Part shown: positions 46,171 through 58,324 of the stretch, in pieces
How positions within the stretch are numbered: position 1 is the first letter of the stretch
Layout of the letters: the number at the start of each line of letters is the position of its first letter
Assembly: GCA_025093555.1 (NCBI GenBank)
Contig: JAIWNF010000035.1
Span: forward strand, 124,001-188,000
Length of the DNA: 64,000 nucleotides
Source of the DNA: Circinella umbellata
Lineage: Eukaryota > Mucoromycota > Mucoromycetes > Mucorales > Lichtheimiaceae
Direction of reading: 5' to 3'
Notes under the pieces: generated by a model
Told to the model about the DNA's origin: nothing
The model's input: the letters and a program-made list of their open reading frames with translations, nothing else
The model's database searches: none
Position numbers and translations under genes: made by a program

Positions 46171-48800
46171 TGTTATTTTGTTTTTCTTTTGACGTTTAAA
46201 TTAAAAAAAAAGAGGGAGAGTAAATTGAAATTATAGGAAAAAAAAAGAAGAAGAAAGAGAGCGTGCTAAAAAAAGGAAAGATGAAAAAGGAAGTGGAAGG
46301 GGAAAGGGAGATGAAATGAACTGCTTTGTTCAAAATACAAAAAAGGAGAAGAGAAGAAAAAAAAAACGCGAGCGGAAAAGTATATCAAGCCCAATGTTTT
46401 GTTGTAACACAATAAACGGTATTTGGAAATAAAACATTAGGATGATTCAATATAAACAACACCCAAGGATTTTTTTATGGATCCATTCATAAAAGTTGAC
46501 TGGGTACCCTTTTCGATTTCTTTTTCTTTCTTTTTCTTTACAAAGAAAAATTGTTATCATCTATTAAAGTTGCTTAACTATTTTGAGTGTTTTATAAAAA
46601 AAAAATATTGGTACTAAACTCCCTTCATTTGCTAATAACGAAAAAGTACCCGTACCAATTGTCAGGAATGATACATATTTATTTTTCAGGTACCGCACAG
46701 ATTATTTTATTTTGGAGAACCATACGACGACGATCCCTTTTTTTGTATAATTTATTGATTGAAAAAAACAAAAACAAGTATAGATCGATCAAACACAATG
46801 TTCTTTTGCTACGTATTTCGAGGGAAATCATTTTGGATCTGTAACAACATATTGCTCTGACAACAACTTTTTTTTTTTTGGTTACTATAGCAACACAACC
46901 CCAGGCATATAATATTCTTATTATACGATGACCTTGTTCAAATCTTTTTTGTTTATTTTACAGGACCATCTAAAAAAGTAAGTATTATAACAATATATAA
47001 ATACAAAAAAAAGGCAACTGACATAACAGGACATCACCACGTTCTAAACTTGAGCAACATTAAATTCATGGTAATGGTTGCACAGCGCTTAATTCCAGAC
47101 TCTTTTTTTATTTTAATTAGTGTACACATTGTCTTATTTCTATCACTATTGTGTTTGCATAATCTCCTATTATAAATTAGATATTCTATCTTATGTGTAC
47201 AGTTGTTACAGATTACATGAACGGCACAGCTACCTCAGAATTTTTAAATGCATCACATAAATATGATAATATCGACCATGCGAATGTAAGTGGCGTTTCT
47301 TCTTACATGGGCTCTTTTTTTTTTTTTTACTTCCGTATATGCTATCGTGTTATTGCTTTGAATGTATATTTCATATGTAGTGTACTTGAAGTGAGATGAT
47401 TTAGCTTTAGAATTTTTGGTGATCCTAAAGTTTATTGTATAGACGAGCATCAATTGCAGTAAAAAACAGAGTTATCTTTCTTCTCTTGCTGCTTGTTTTC
47501 TAAATAATTTAATTTTATTTAACAGCAAGAGTTTATGGATTTATTTCATTTTAGCAATGGTCGCAAGTGCTTATAGTTTATATCATCTATTGGATAAGCA
47601 TGTACTTATTGGTAGAAGTACAAGGACGAAAGTGGGAAGTCTCTCACTTTTTTCCTCTCGTTTTCGTGACAAAATGGTGAATAAATAAAGGAAAGTTTAC
47701 AATCAGAAATGTCACCTCAAATTAATTTTATGATATAAAGTCATTATTTGACTAGAAAGACTATATAAATTGAATATATTATAATCTTTTTTATACATAT
47801 TTCATACCTATGTATATAAATGGATAAGCTGCCAAAATGCGTTAAGTTACAGTAATGGGGAAAAACAATCGTAAAAATCATTGTTCGGTTCTGGTAGTAT
47901 GAAACATGCTCCTCCCTTTTTTTTTTTGCTCATTTCAACAGTAATTTACCAACACTGACGCCATAATAGTGTTCTATATCAAAGGACAACAAAAAAGTTT
48001 TTTGTTTCTACATAATATGTAATTACGTCATCCATTATCACGACTGTTGTATAGATGTACATAATATCCTCATATCACAACATGGCGACAGAAGATTTCC
48101 AAAACTCTAAATTCTAAACGGATATAAACCTAATATACAATGTGATAAAGAAATGGGGTTTTATAGTAGATGATATACTATTATGAAAATAGATATCAGA
48201 ATTACAATAGTTTTTAACTATATGATATCAATTGTCACAACTTCATTATAACTCTTCTGTAACATATAGAAGCATTTTTATACATATAAGAATCAAACAA
48301 AAGCTTTTCGTCACTGTTAAGTTGTGGCATATTTTATGGATTATATTTAAACAGCTTAAGTAGTACACATTTTTTTTTCTTGGACAACATACTGCTGTTT
48401 ACATGCGGATACATCTCTTAATATTATAAAGTGAGAAGTTTCATTGAATTAGATCCTTAATATTGTTTTGCATAAAAAAAGAAATATGTGACCTATTGCT
48501 CATTATGAAATGGTCTATATTGGTTGATATTGATCTAGTAGTAGAAGGGAATAATTCATTTTCTCGTGCCTGAATAACATGAAACGTAAGGTCAAATAGT
48601 TTGATAATTTATGTATCGGCACCTTAATTTTAGTCATTTTAATGTAATCAAGCCAAAGTAGTGTCGTCTTTTTTTTTTTTTGCGTCTCTTTGTTCTTCTT
48701 ATTAATATTATTTATACTTTTTTTTCTTTTACTCCATTTTTATCATTGTTTTCATCATCAACCATATACAAGAAATAGAAAATCATATTAATAATATTAA
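46171..48800. other. Gene-poor region between divergent septin and golgin genes
   Basis: 2.6 kb of AT-rich sequence. The first ~200 bp is a GA-rich septin leader and the last ~150 bp a T-rich leader for the golgin gene. One doubtful two-exon small frame is listed separately. Nothing else can be supported. Confidence 0.55.
47193..47576 (+). other. Doubtful two-exon small open frame
   Basis: An ATG at 47193 opens 31 codons (with NGTATSEFLNASHKYDNIDH) to a consensus GTAAGT donor at 47286. A TTTAACAG acceptor at 47525 restores frame for 16 more codons and a stop at 47576, giving 47 residues. The splice sites are good but the product matches nothing I know. It may be chance. Confidence 0.15.
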
Positions 48801-51800
48801 ATGGAAGAGCAGAACAATTTCTCAAGCGCTATTGAATTTTGGCGTGGGGTTGGTTTGCCCACTTTGCAACGTCAACTTGACCAACAAGGTTTAACTATTG
48901 TTGAAAACCAAAAAGATGGTCTCATGTCACGTAAAAAGCTGGCCGAGCAAACAAGAGGTAAAAAAAAAAAATAAAGTCAATGGTTTAATATTTTATCGCA
49001 TAGTGTATCTACTTTGAATTAACATTGGTTAGAGTTTAAAAAGATGTCCGATGAAGACAAGCTTCAACAATTCAAATCATTATTAAAAGGTAAAAGCGTG
49101 GAACATCCAACCTCTTCTATTTTTAAGTTTTAAACCTTTAAATGTTATACATATACAATTATTAAACTTAATACACTTGCAGGATATCAGTCAGAAATCG
49201 ATAATGTCACACGACGTACTAAATATTCAGAAAGTTCATTCTTGGCACTTTATAAGGTGCTTGCTGACGCACCTGATCCAGCTCCATTATTCGAAGCTGC
49301 TATTGTATGTTGTATCACTATTATTATTGGGAGGGGTAATTGAAGAAAGAAGGATTTCGATATTGATAACTATTTGTTATTATTATCCTTTTGTAGGATC
49401 AAAGCGTCAATAATGTTGAATTGGAAGCTATCAAGAAAGAAAATACGGAATTACGTTCTGACCTTGAAAAAGCTCAACGACAAGCAAATCATGTACAATC
49501 ACTTGAAAAAGCTAATCAAGAATTACAACAAAAATTAAATAAACTGGAATCTTCGGTATGGAATGAGAGAGGAACATGAATGGGGGGGGGGAATGCATAA
49601 ATGATGATTATCCAGAAACGGGTGATTGAAGAAAAAAACTGAGGAAGGGGAATGATAAGATTAATCAGTTTTTATTTTTGAAAATTAAGGCGGATGAAAA
49701 ACGAATTGAAGAGTTGGCACAGCGAGAAGAACAAATGAAACAACAATACAATGAAAAGATACGATCATATAAAGAACGGTACGGGAACGACAACGATAAC
49801 GAATAAGAAAGAGAAATGGATTTGAACTGACATGATATGTGTTTATATTTGAATATAGTGAACATGATTTACAACGGCAGCTTAATCAGGCACTCGACCA
49901 ATTAACCCAACTTCGTCATACACACGATGATACACAAGCTCAACTTTTAAATCATAATCAAAAATATGGTAATGTATACAGTACAGTTTTTTATTAGTTT
50001 TGATAAGTTTATGTTAGCTAATATAAAACTTATTTCAAATCTATAGACGAGGAGGTTGTCGGTAAACTTGCAGAATTGGATATTGTTATGATGGATCTTG
50101 AACGTGCTAATGCTAAAATTGTTGAATTGGAAAGAAAAAATGTAGGTTCAATTATCTGAATATATGCGGATAGTTTCTCCCCTATTTTTTTTTTTGATTA
50201 TTAATGAATTAATATTAGGATAATTTACGAGAAGAAGTTAAAGCTACTCGTTCAGAATCTAAAGAAAAGTATGTTTATTTGAAATGTTAAATTGTTTTTA
50301 TAGCACAATAATTACTTCAATCTAACTTTTTTCTTTTGTTTTCAATTGAAAATAATAGAACTGATACAGCTGAGACACAACAACAAGATGCCGCAATTTC
50401 TAAACTTATCAAGGATATCGATACTTATAAGGAATTATTGCAAAGTACTGAAGCTCGATTAAGTAAACGAATCAAGGAGCTTTCTAACGAAGTCAAATCA
50501 TTGGTATAGATATAGATAGATCAAAGGATTAAAAATAAAGGAGTATATGCTAACCTATAAATATTCGGCTGGTTAATATATAGACTGAAGAAAAGGAGAA
50601 GTTGGTCAAGAAGTTACAAGGATTTGATGATTATGATGAAATTAAGCGAGAATTGGAAATTATGAAGGTAGAAAATGTTTAATTTTGGATAAAAAATAAA
50701 GAAGCGCTGCGGGTCATGAGCCCTAGAGAGGTGGGGTTCAAAATCCCTTTTCTCATGCATTAACAACAATGATATTATTTTCACATTTATATTTTAGTAT
50801 GTCGAATTTTCAACTGGCGATGATGAAGATCGATTTGATGCACAAAATGTATTAAGGAAAGATGAAGAACTTCGTGAGAGTCTTGAAGTTAGTTTGATGG
50901 AGAAGAATAAGCGATTAGAGAATGAGTTTACACAAATGAAGGTATCTTATGCGAATATTGAAAAGGAGCTCGCAACAAAGGAGAGTACCTATAGTGAACT
51001 CAAGGCAAAGAATACAGGACTTGCCAGTCTTGTACAGCGATTAGAAGAAGATTTACTTCGATTGGGTCAAAAACCTTCATCGAGTGATTCATTAGTAGCA
51101 GAACTTACACGTACACCATCCAGTACAAATATTACATCAGCACAACAGCAGCAACAATTGTCACAGCAACCACAGACACCAGGCAGTGGACCACGAACCC
51201 CTGATTATGGATCGCCACGTGTTAGTTATGATGCTAATAGTGTACCAACAAAGGATGGTAACAATAATGACAAGAGTATTTTACCTATTGTCATTGGTCA
51301 ACGTGATCGATTCCGACAACGTAATACTGAACTTGAAGGACAGACAAGAAGTTTAGAATTGAAGTTGCAAGATGTCCAAGGAGAGATTGAAACGTTGAAA
51401 GCAGATAATCTTAAATTATACGAACGATTACGATTTGTTCATGTATGGAAGGAAGAACAAAGTAAAGGTGTCACAGTAAGTAGTACCTTGTGTATTTATA
51501 TAGTATTAAAGAAGAGACGCAAACAAAATAAAAATCCAATCTACTTTTTTTTCGGGATTTTTAAAATAGAATCGTTCTACTGCTGTGAATATGGGTGCTG
51601 GTGGTAGTGATTATAGAGATGTAAGGAGGGGATCTTTGAAGGCAAAGGATGATCCAACGGATAAATATGGACAATTATATGAAGAAAGCATGAATCCATT
51701 TGTCCAATTTCATCGAAAGGTAAATATATATATAAATCAATATAATAGGTCAGTTAGATATTGACCTTTTTTAATTACATGTATAGGAAGAAACACGTCG

Positions 51801-52068
51801 ATATAACGCATTAAATCCCGCAGAAAAATTGACGTTTAATTTAACGCGTATGTTATTCTCCCACAAATGGTCTCGATACTTCCTTGTCATTTATTCACTA
51901 CTTTTACATTTATTGGTTGTGGTGACTTTATATCAATTGAGCTTATGGGAATGTCGCCACGACCATGAAGCTATTAATCTACCAACTTTAAATAACGACC
52001 CTGCAGCAGCGGCAGCAATAGCAGGAGGTGGAGGACCGATTGGTATGGGAAATGTGGCTCCTTTGTAA
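48801..52068 (+). CDS. CASP/Coy1-type golgin
   Basis: Thirteen exons (48801-48957, 49033-49089, 49183-49304, 49397-49555, 49690-49778, 49859-49968, 50047-50141, 50219-50268, 50359-50503, 50584-50667, 50798-51475, 51570-51719, 51787-52068) join in phase to 725 residues. The N-terminus (FWRGVGLPTLQRQLDQQG) matches CASP family starts. Residues ~130-550 are long coiled coil, broken by a Gln/Ser/Pro-rich linker at about 490-530. The C-terminal CASP domain (YGQLYEESMNPFVQFHRKE...RYNALNPAEK) leads to one membrane span (~660-682). CASP/Coy1 is a tail-anchored Golgi protein that binds SNAREs and tethering factors in retrograde traffic. All introns are short GT-AG. The Ala/Gly-rich luminal tail is short. 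Confidence 0.92.
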
Positions 52069-52294
52069 AATACTTTTTTTTCTAAATACATATGTAATCT
52101 TATTACTACTATTACTGTATCTTAATTAGTACTTGTAAGATCAATCTATTGTCTTGGGTATATTTAATGTGTAATTTGGTGAGGTGGATGAATGGATGTT
52201 TTGTTGCTCTATATACTATAAATATGTTAATATTATCAATGTGGTTCAATATCATATCTAATATCATCTCAAAGATCACAACTCATATTAATAT

Positions 52295-52621
52295 TTGTTT
52301 CAATTTTGGAAACAACAGTTTCATTATACTCATCAACACCGTCGGTTTTATGCTTATCAAGAAATCATAAGAAACTTTGATATTGATATTCAAGACAGTC
52401 TTATGTCCAAAACCTCGTGGTTCCAATTACATAAAAACGAATGGCAGGAAATAAATCAACGAGATCTTAAAGAAAACATAAAAGATTCACTCTATTTATA
52501 TTTTGAACCTTTATCATTGAAGGGGGATATAACAATATCTGTGCATGGACATATATACGGTCCTTCACTTCGCAATGATTATGTGAATTATGGTAATAAA
52601 AGAAAAGTGTTTTTAAGCTAG
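52295..52621 (+). other. Open frame of unknown status
   Basis: 108 codons from ATG to stop, with balanced composition: Trp, His, Gln and acidic residues, including SKTSWFQLHKNEWQEINQRD. A CAG acceptor-like site at ~52317 suggests it could instead be a terminal exon starting FHYTHQHRRFYAYQE. I do not recognise it. It could be a short gene or the remnant of a larger one. Confidence 0.3.
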
Positions 52622-52634
52622 TTAATTATATGGC

Positions 52635-52778
52635 CTAGGGAATTTTTAACTCGAGTTGTTTTTCTGAACCATTATCATTTCGTTGAAAACTTACTGGGCT
52701 GATTGCTGGAACATATCCTTTCGGTGATGCAGTTACTGTCAATTGTGTTATTGTTGCTAAGCTGATGGTAGTTAGCAT
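52635..52778 (-). other. Short coding-like frame facing the previous one
   Basis: A minus-strand ATG at 52778 opens 47 codons (for example TVTASPKGYVPAISPVSF) to a TAG at 52635. The composition is Thr/Ser/Pro/Leu rather than the local Phe/Lys/Asn noise. The frame is open a little further upstream, so it could be a last exon. No partner exon was identified. Confidence 0.2.
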
Positions 52779-53529
52779 AGTTGTATTTGCTCTTATATAA
52801 TCTTTTAGAAAAGATGAGAATTTATAAAAAGTTTAAAATAGTACTCATTCCTGTAGAGTATCAAAAGAGTTGTAGAATTCAAACATGTTGACAAGGTATT
52901 GACTAGAGATGTGAAGAATAATATTGGTTCATCTATGTCCTGATTTTGGAGATACGTAGATTGAAAATCTTTCTGGAAAGATCAAATAGTGGATGATAAG
53001 CGTTGTAAGAGATTTGCTATTATTTATATTATCTTGACATATACACACACACATATATATATTATTGTGATCCACACGATGTTTTATAAGATTACTATAT
53101 GCAAAAATATTAATAGTGTTTTTGTTACCTCGTAGATAAAAATTTTGTATATAGCCAATATATGCACATGTAATAATAGTCGTACGCTAGTCATTATTCT
53201 TTGAACAGTTGTATACATAAAATGGATGGGAAAGAGAAGAGATTTACGTGGGGTGGTTCCTTAAAAAAGGTTCATTACCAAATACGGTAAATTTTAGTTG
53301 ATAGAATCCGCCAGAAAAAAAATTACCTTTTATGTATGGATTACGGTTGATGATGCTGGTTAATCAAATACGCGAGAAACGAATAACAACATAAACTGTA
53401 AATCAAAAAAGTAAATAAAGTTTTTATTATTACAAAACAAAAGTATAAGAAGATATATAAATAAAAATAGAAAAAAAAAAGTAGTATACATTGTTATCTA
53501 GAATATACATATAGACATTATTTGTTTTT

Positions 53530-54015
53530 TTACATAGCAGCTAAATCATCCAAAGACTTTCCTTCCACTCTATGAATAATCCATTCTTTTTGAGGTTTAG
53601 CACCCATTGCTTCATAAAATTCTCTTGAAGGTGTATTCCAATCAATCACTACCCATTCATATCGACCACATTCACGTTCCTTAGCAATGGTAGCCAATTG
53701 AACCAATAATTTTTTGCCAATACCCAAACCACGATAATCAACCTTAACAAATAAATCTTCTAAATATAAACCAGGTCGTCCTGTCCAGGTACTGAAATTA
53801 TGAAAGAAGAGGGCAAATCCAGCAGGCTTATCATCGACATACGCAAAAATAACTTCAGCATAAGGTCGTTCTCCAAATAAATTCTTGTGTAAAAGTTCTT
53901 CTGTTGCAACGACAGCTTCAGGTGCTTTTTCGTATAATGCAAGGTCTTTGATAAATTCTAAAATAAGAGGAACATCATCGGGTATAGCTGGACGGATAGT
54001 AACGGCGGTAACCAT
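53530..54015 (-). CDS. GNAT acetyltransferase, spermidine/thialysine N-acetyltransferase-like
   Basis: An intronless frame of 161 residues. It has a full GNAT fold signature: LYLEDLFV beta-4, then the acetyl-CoA loop RGLGIGKKL (95-103), and then NTPSREFYEAMGA with the conserved acid-base Tyr (134). The combination of IPDDVPLILEFIKDLALYEK at the N-terminus and EWVVIDWNTPSREFYE matches the SAT1/SAT2 (diamine acetyltransferase) family closely. Family members acetylate polyamines or thialysine; the substrate here is unknown. I start at 54015 because that ATG directly precedes the fold. An upstream in-frame ATG at 54150 would add a Phe/Ser-rich, improbable N-terminus. Confidence 0.9.
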   Translation of the reverse strand: MVTAVTIRPAIPDDVPLILEFIKDLALYEKAPEAVVATEELLHKNLFGERPYAEVIFAYVDDKPAGFALFFHNFSTWTGRPGLYLEDLFVKVDYRGLGIGKKLLVQLATIAKERECGRYEWVVIDWNTPSREFYEAMGAKPQKEWIIHRVEGKSLDDLAAM

Positions 54016-54201
54016 GGTAAAACGATAACGAAAAGGTGTGAGAAAAAAAAAAGAGGAAAGAAAAAAAAGAAAGAATTGACTTTTTTTTTTTTTGACATTT
54101 GGGATTTGATCATCCAGGTTTGAATCGGAGATTATTAATCGATCAGTCATAATTCATTTTGGTTTCCATGGTATTTGAGGTACAATATACAACCGACCAA
54201 A
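54016..54201. promoter_or_regulatory. Shared divergent promoter (acetyltransferase / Ap4A phosphorylase)
   Basis: Only 186 bp separate the two divergent ATGs, so the promoters must overlap. A T-rich run (54078-54092) lies nearer the acetyltransferase. No factor site can be named. Confidence 0.5.
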
Positions 54202-55353
54202 ATGACTTTATCCAACTTGATTGAAGAAAAATACAATATAGCATTAAAGAATAAAGATTTATTATTTTATGAAACAACCAAAGTAACCAAGAATGTTGAT
54301 GGTGTTGAGGTAATATATATATAATTGAGCTTTCAATCTTCTTAAAAGTAAAAGCTCATTTTGAAGTTTTTAATATGCAGTTTGAAATCACGTACGCACC
54401 TCCATTAGCCAATAAAACCGAAGCTGTTGTTGAGGAAAAAAAGAAAATTAAAGTAAATCCCTTTTTACCACCTCATCCAGCTCTTTATGTTCAAGACATT
54501 GGTGAAGAACATTCTGTTGTTTTGAACAAGTTTTGTATCGTACCTCATCATATTATTGTTATAACCAAAGGTAACATATAAAAACAATAGTTCTAATTAG
54601 TTACTTTTGATCAAATAAAACCATTACATATTTAAAAAATATAGTACTGAACAATCCTTTCATGGAAAAAAAACGCGTGACTTTTTCTTAAAAAAAATAG
54701 AATTCAAAAGTCAATCCCAACCTTTATTCCCTGGTGATTTACTTGCTGCTTGGAAATGTATGATGACAGCATTTGGCACTACGCCGGCACTTACATTTTA
54801 TAATTGTGGACCCTTTTCAGGTGCATCACAACCACACAAACATTTACAAATTGTTCCATTAGATGGATCAAACCCACAACCTCCTATCAAGGCTTTATTC
54901 AATCAAATTCCAGAACGTAAAGCAGGTCAAATCTATCTTCTCAACCAACTACCCTTTGTTCATGTCATTGTTCCTTTGGATCGCAACTTTATAGACTCAA
55001 GTACAGATGATGAAGAGTTGTCGGATTATCTTTCACAAATGTTTTTTGGATTGTTGGATGCCATGTTTCAACAATTACGTAAACACGCTACACCTGATAG
55101 AGAAATTTCATATAATTTCATCATGTCGGATCAATTTATGATGTTGATTCCACGTTCAAGAGAATTAGCTACATTATCTCAAGAAAATTTGCAAATTTCT
55201 ATTAATTCTCTTGGATTTGCTGGTATGTTATTAGTAAAAACACCTGAAGAATTGACAGCATTGGAAAATCATAACGATTTAATGCAAGTACTAAAGGATG
55301 TTGGTTATGCATGGAATCAAAATGCGGACTTAGAAGATGCAATGGAACAATAA
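54202..55353 (+). CDS. APA2: Diadenosine tetraphosphate phosphorylase (ATP adenylyltransferase)
   Basis: Exons 54202-54309, 54381-54570 and 54701-55353 give 316 residues, close to the ~320 of yeast Apa1/Apa2. The active site is H145-K-H147-L-Q149 within GASQPHKHLQIVPL, the HxHxQ form of the HIT/GalT superfamily, preceded by YNCGPFSGASQ. Upstream NPFLPPHPALYVQDI and LNKFCIVPHHIIVITK also match. The enzyme phosphorolyses Ap4A to ADP and ATP, keeping alarmone levels low, and works in the cytosol. Apa1 and Apa2 cannot be told apart here, so the symbol is a family label. Its 3' end is only 112 bp from that of the rhomboid gene. Confidence 0.92.
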
Positions 55354-55465
55354 TTATATAAAATAACAATAAACCACAATAATAATAATAATAACAATAA
55401 TAACAATAGTAAATATTGTTATAATAAAAAGAAAAAATTAATTGGTATATTTGTAACGTTAATAT

Positions 55466-56674
55466 TTATTCATCACCCAATCGTTGCCCTTGACCAGGAA
55501 ATCCACCCACATTTACATTATGAGAAACTGCGGGAGTACTGATATGACTACTTGTTGCATTATGAATTGGTAAATAACCACTTGTAGCTGCATCCATTGA
55601 AACAAATCGTGTGCTGCTAGTAACACGTTCTAACCATGTTCGTCCTTCATAGTGTTTGTACATATCATCCGATGGTAAAAATCTTGAAGGTATCCGTTTT
55701 GTGAAGTCTAAATATAAAGGCAAGAATAAAAGCGGGAGAAAATAATAATAAATAAAACCATTTATCCATCATTCGTATTGATGGCACAACTTACAAATAA
55801 AAGCAACACCTGCTGCAAGTAAATGAAGCAATAATGAAGTATCTGGTACAAGGAACAAATAAAATGCGATAATCAAATATGGCATTACTCGTCCTGGAAT
55901 TCGGATGACACCAAATAACCTATTAGATTTTTTTTATGTTCAAGAGATGATCAACAAATAAATAAAAGTTTTATACAACTTAAAAACAACAACAAAAGAA
56001 AATAGAAACAAATCCTACATTCGATCATTAGATTGACCTTCCGATTCATCTTCCATAGCAGACCAGACAGATAATGCAACAGCCCATCCTGATAACCCAG
56101 CAACATAACTTGATTCAATCCATACTGTCGATGTTCTGAAAATACCCAACAAAACAATATACACAAGGCCAATACCACATGTATAAAAAGTTATCAATAG
56201 CCATGCCAACTTTAAAGTACCATGTTTTCGTTCCATAGCCGCCATATAAGGCAATGTCAATAGAGTATTTGTAATTAATAAAGAAAATCCGGGCGATGCA
56301 AGCGGATAAAGCAAGATACGGTGTCCTAACATATATGTTTTCGTAAGACAACAAGAAAATACCACTTTTTACTTCTCACGAATAAGAATATAAAATATAA
56401 AAAGAACTTGGTTACCTTGCCAATGAGATAATACTTTATTAACACTAAGATATAACCATTGACTAATGAGTGGCATATGTGTTTGAGTCATTCGACCTGG
56501 AACATCTGCCAAGGCGATCAGCCAAGAAATGGCAATGACAGATAACGCGAATATTGGTAATGAAGCAAAATATTGTTTAATGTGAGATATAAACATACGA
56601 GAACTTTCACCCATTCTTTCTGTTGAGTAAGCTCCTTGTGTCGTGTTATTATTATTATTGTTATTAGACTCCAT
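55466..56674 (-). CDS. Rhomboid-family intramembrane protein (Rbd2-like)
   Basis: Exons 56674-56416, 56325-56019, 55919-55795 and 55707-55466 join in phase to 310 residues. About six hydrophobic helices are seen. The rhomboid catalytic pair is present: S165 in VAGLSGW (GxSG) and H221 in LLLHLLAAGVAF. The segment YPLASPGFSLLITN occupies the place of the usual YxxxH...N loop. The cytosolic tail (~235-310) is Ser/Thr/Gly rich and ends QGQRLGDE. Yeast and Aspergillus Rbd2 proteins are Golgi rhomboids; in filamentous fungi Rbd2 cleaves the sterol regulator SREBP. Whether that applies here is inference. The start at 56674 gives an Asn-rich N-terminus; an in-frame frame extends to 56788 but is less likely. 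Confidence 0.85.
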
Positions 56675-57055
56675 TGCTTTTTTTTCTAATGTCAAGATCA
56701 AAACAAGATAATCACTGAAATAAAAAAAAAGGGGAAAGAAGTTGAGGGGAGAATTTTCAAAAACTAGAGGTGAAAAGCATATAGACACGTGACATTTTTT
56801 TTTTTTTTTGGTGAATCATAAAATTCTCTACAAAGTGTATATATAAAAGAGTTTATTTTTTTTTCTGATCTACTATATAAAGGTCGTATGAAAAAAGGGA
56901 ATATTTATATATGGATCATAAAAGAGACAAAAAAAGGAAGCATGCTAATAAACAAAAATTGCTAGTGATAGTAGTAGTGGTAGTAGTAGTAGTAGTAGTA
57001 GTAGTAGTAAAATGATGATGGAAGGCGATCGAGGGTTCTAATGATTATAACATAT
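56675..57055. other. Intergenic region
   Basis: Promoter of the rhomboid gene and 3' flank of the peroxidase gene, AT rich, with an AGT microsatellite (listed). No gene is seen. Confidence 0.6.
56981..57009 (+). repeat. (AGT)n microsatellite
   Basis: Nearly ten TAG/AGT units, with imperfect copies continuing to the left as far as ~56964. It lies in the 3' flank of the peroxidase gene. Confidence 0.9.
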
Positions 57056-58324
57056 TTACAACTTTCCTCTCTTGCTGACACCCAATTCAACTAACTTTAA
57101 GAAAGCAGCAGCGAAATCATCAAAGAACTTTTGTTTATCTTTGGCGTACAAGTCAACATATTCACGGAAAGGTTGTTCCAAAAGTGCCATATCAGTAGGC
57201 AACATCATCAAATCACCATCTTCGGCATCAACGAATTGTCTAGGACCATCCCACTTCTTTTCAACCCATTGGTTGTTCAAAAGTTGCTTGTAGCTAAATA
57301 ATATAGAAATATATTATATGAGTTTTTCATTGCCATTGACAACAGATATGGAAACCATAGAAACAATATAGTTGTGTTTTTTTTACTTACAATTGGTTGG
57401 AGAAACGAGTAGGGGTTTCAGTCCAAGGACCTTCGAAGCCCTATACATATTTAAAAAGATGCACAACGTTAGAAAAAACAAACCACTAAACCTCTTTTAC
57501 TTTTCAAAGAAATATGTTATATGAAACTTACGGAACGGTTAGAATGACAACGACCGACAGTGTGAGCACCAATCAAGGCAACAGTTTCTTGAACAGTAAA
57601 GCCCATACGACCAACAAACACATCCAAAATGTGATCCTTGCCTAAAGCACCATCAGGAAGACGGTTAATAGGTGGGTTTTCAGCTTCGGCTTGGCTATCG
57701 CGACGACCACCAGTCCATTCAATGTGAGGACCACCCATATGTTCAACAGCAACACAACCAGCAAGACTAATAATAATTTAATTATTTATTGAAGATATTA
57801 GTTATTATCATTACATACAGACAGAAAAACAGAAATGAGACTCTTTTTTTTTTTAAGAAGATTCATTTCTTGAATTACCAAAAAGAAATGTCAACATGAA
57901 CTATTCAAGAAAAAAGAATAATAATACTTACGTCCACAAATCAGCATAAGAAATCCAAGCATGCTTAGCCTTGATAGGTTCGAGGAAATTGCGAGCAACG
58001 TCTAAACCAGCGTTGGCACCATCAGCTGATTCAGCCTTGAAACGCATGGTAGCACCATCACTACCACCATCCTTCTTATGTTGATCATAAGTACCACTTG
58101 CGTGCCAAGCGAGACGAAGGCTAAAAAATAACGAATTGATAATAATGAGTTGATAAGGTATCTCCCGAGTAATGTATGTCGTAATTACAAATGTATAAAC
58201 AAAAAAAGAATGCTTACACAACAGGGGCAAAGGAACCATCATCATAATCTTCATCAGGGAATGCCTTGACGATATCCTTACGGACGGCATCATACTTATC
58301 AACAGAAGCTTCAGTGCTTGACAT
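57056..58324 (-). CDS. Heme peroxidase, cytochrome c peroxidase-like (no presequence)
   Basis: Exons 58324-58218, 58120-57932, 57766-57532, 57440-57391 and 57293-57056 give 272 residues. Distal residues are R38, W41 and H42 (LRLAWHASG), and the proximal His is H167 ([11 protein letters not shown]). GFEGPW places W183 where yeast Ccp1 has its radical-forming Trp191, which supports cytochrome c peroxidase over plain ascorbate peroxidase. The C-terminal [22 protein letters not shown] is the usual class I block. There is no mitochondrial leader, so it is probably cytosolic, like the CCP2-type enzymes of other fungi. It is ~20 residues shorter at the C-terminus than mature yeast Ccp1. All catalytic residues are present, so it should remove H2O2. 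Confidence 0.92.

Larger units (their letters stand above)
52069..53529. other. Convergent intergenic region with two coding-like pieces
   Basis: 3' flanks of the golgin and acetyltransferase genes plus 1.4 kb of spacer. Two facing coding-like stretches, listed separately, nearly touch at 52621/52635. The rest is AT rich and holds nothing clear. Confidence 0.5.

Noticed and set aside
50700..50755. T-arm-like GGGGTTCAAAATCCC, possible tRNA
   Set aside because: It lies in intron 10 of the golgin gene. No acceptor, D-arm or anticodon stem can be folded around it.
54016..54150. Upstream start for the acetyltransferase at 54150
   Set aside because: The added 45 residues are Lys/Phe/Ser homopolymer-like; the GNAT fold starts right after the ATG at 54015.
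56675..56788. Upstream start for the rhomboid gene
   Set aside because: The extra residues are background-like, while the ATG at 56674 precedes the conserved part.
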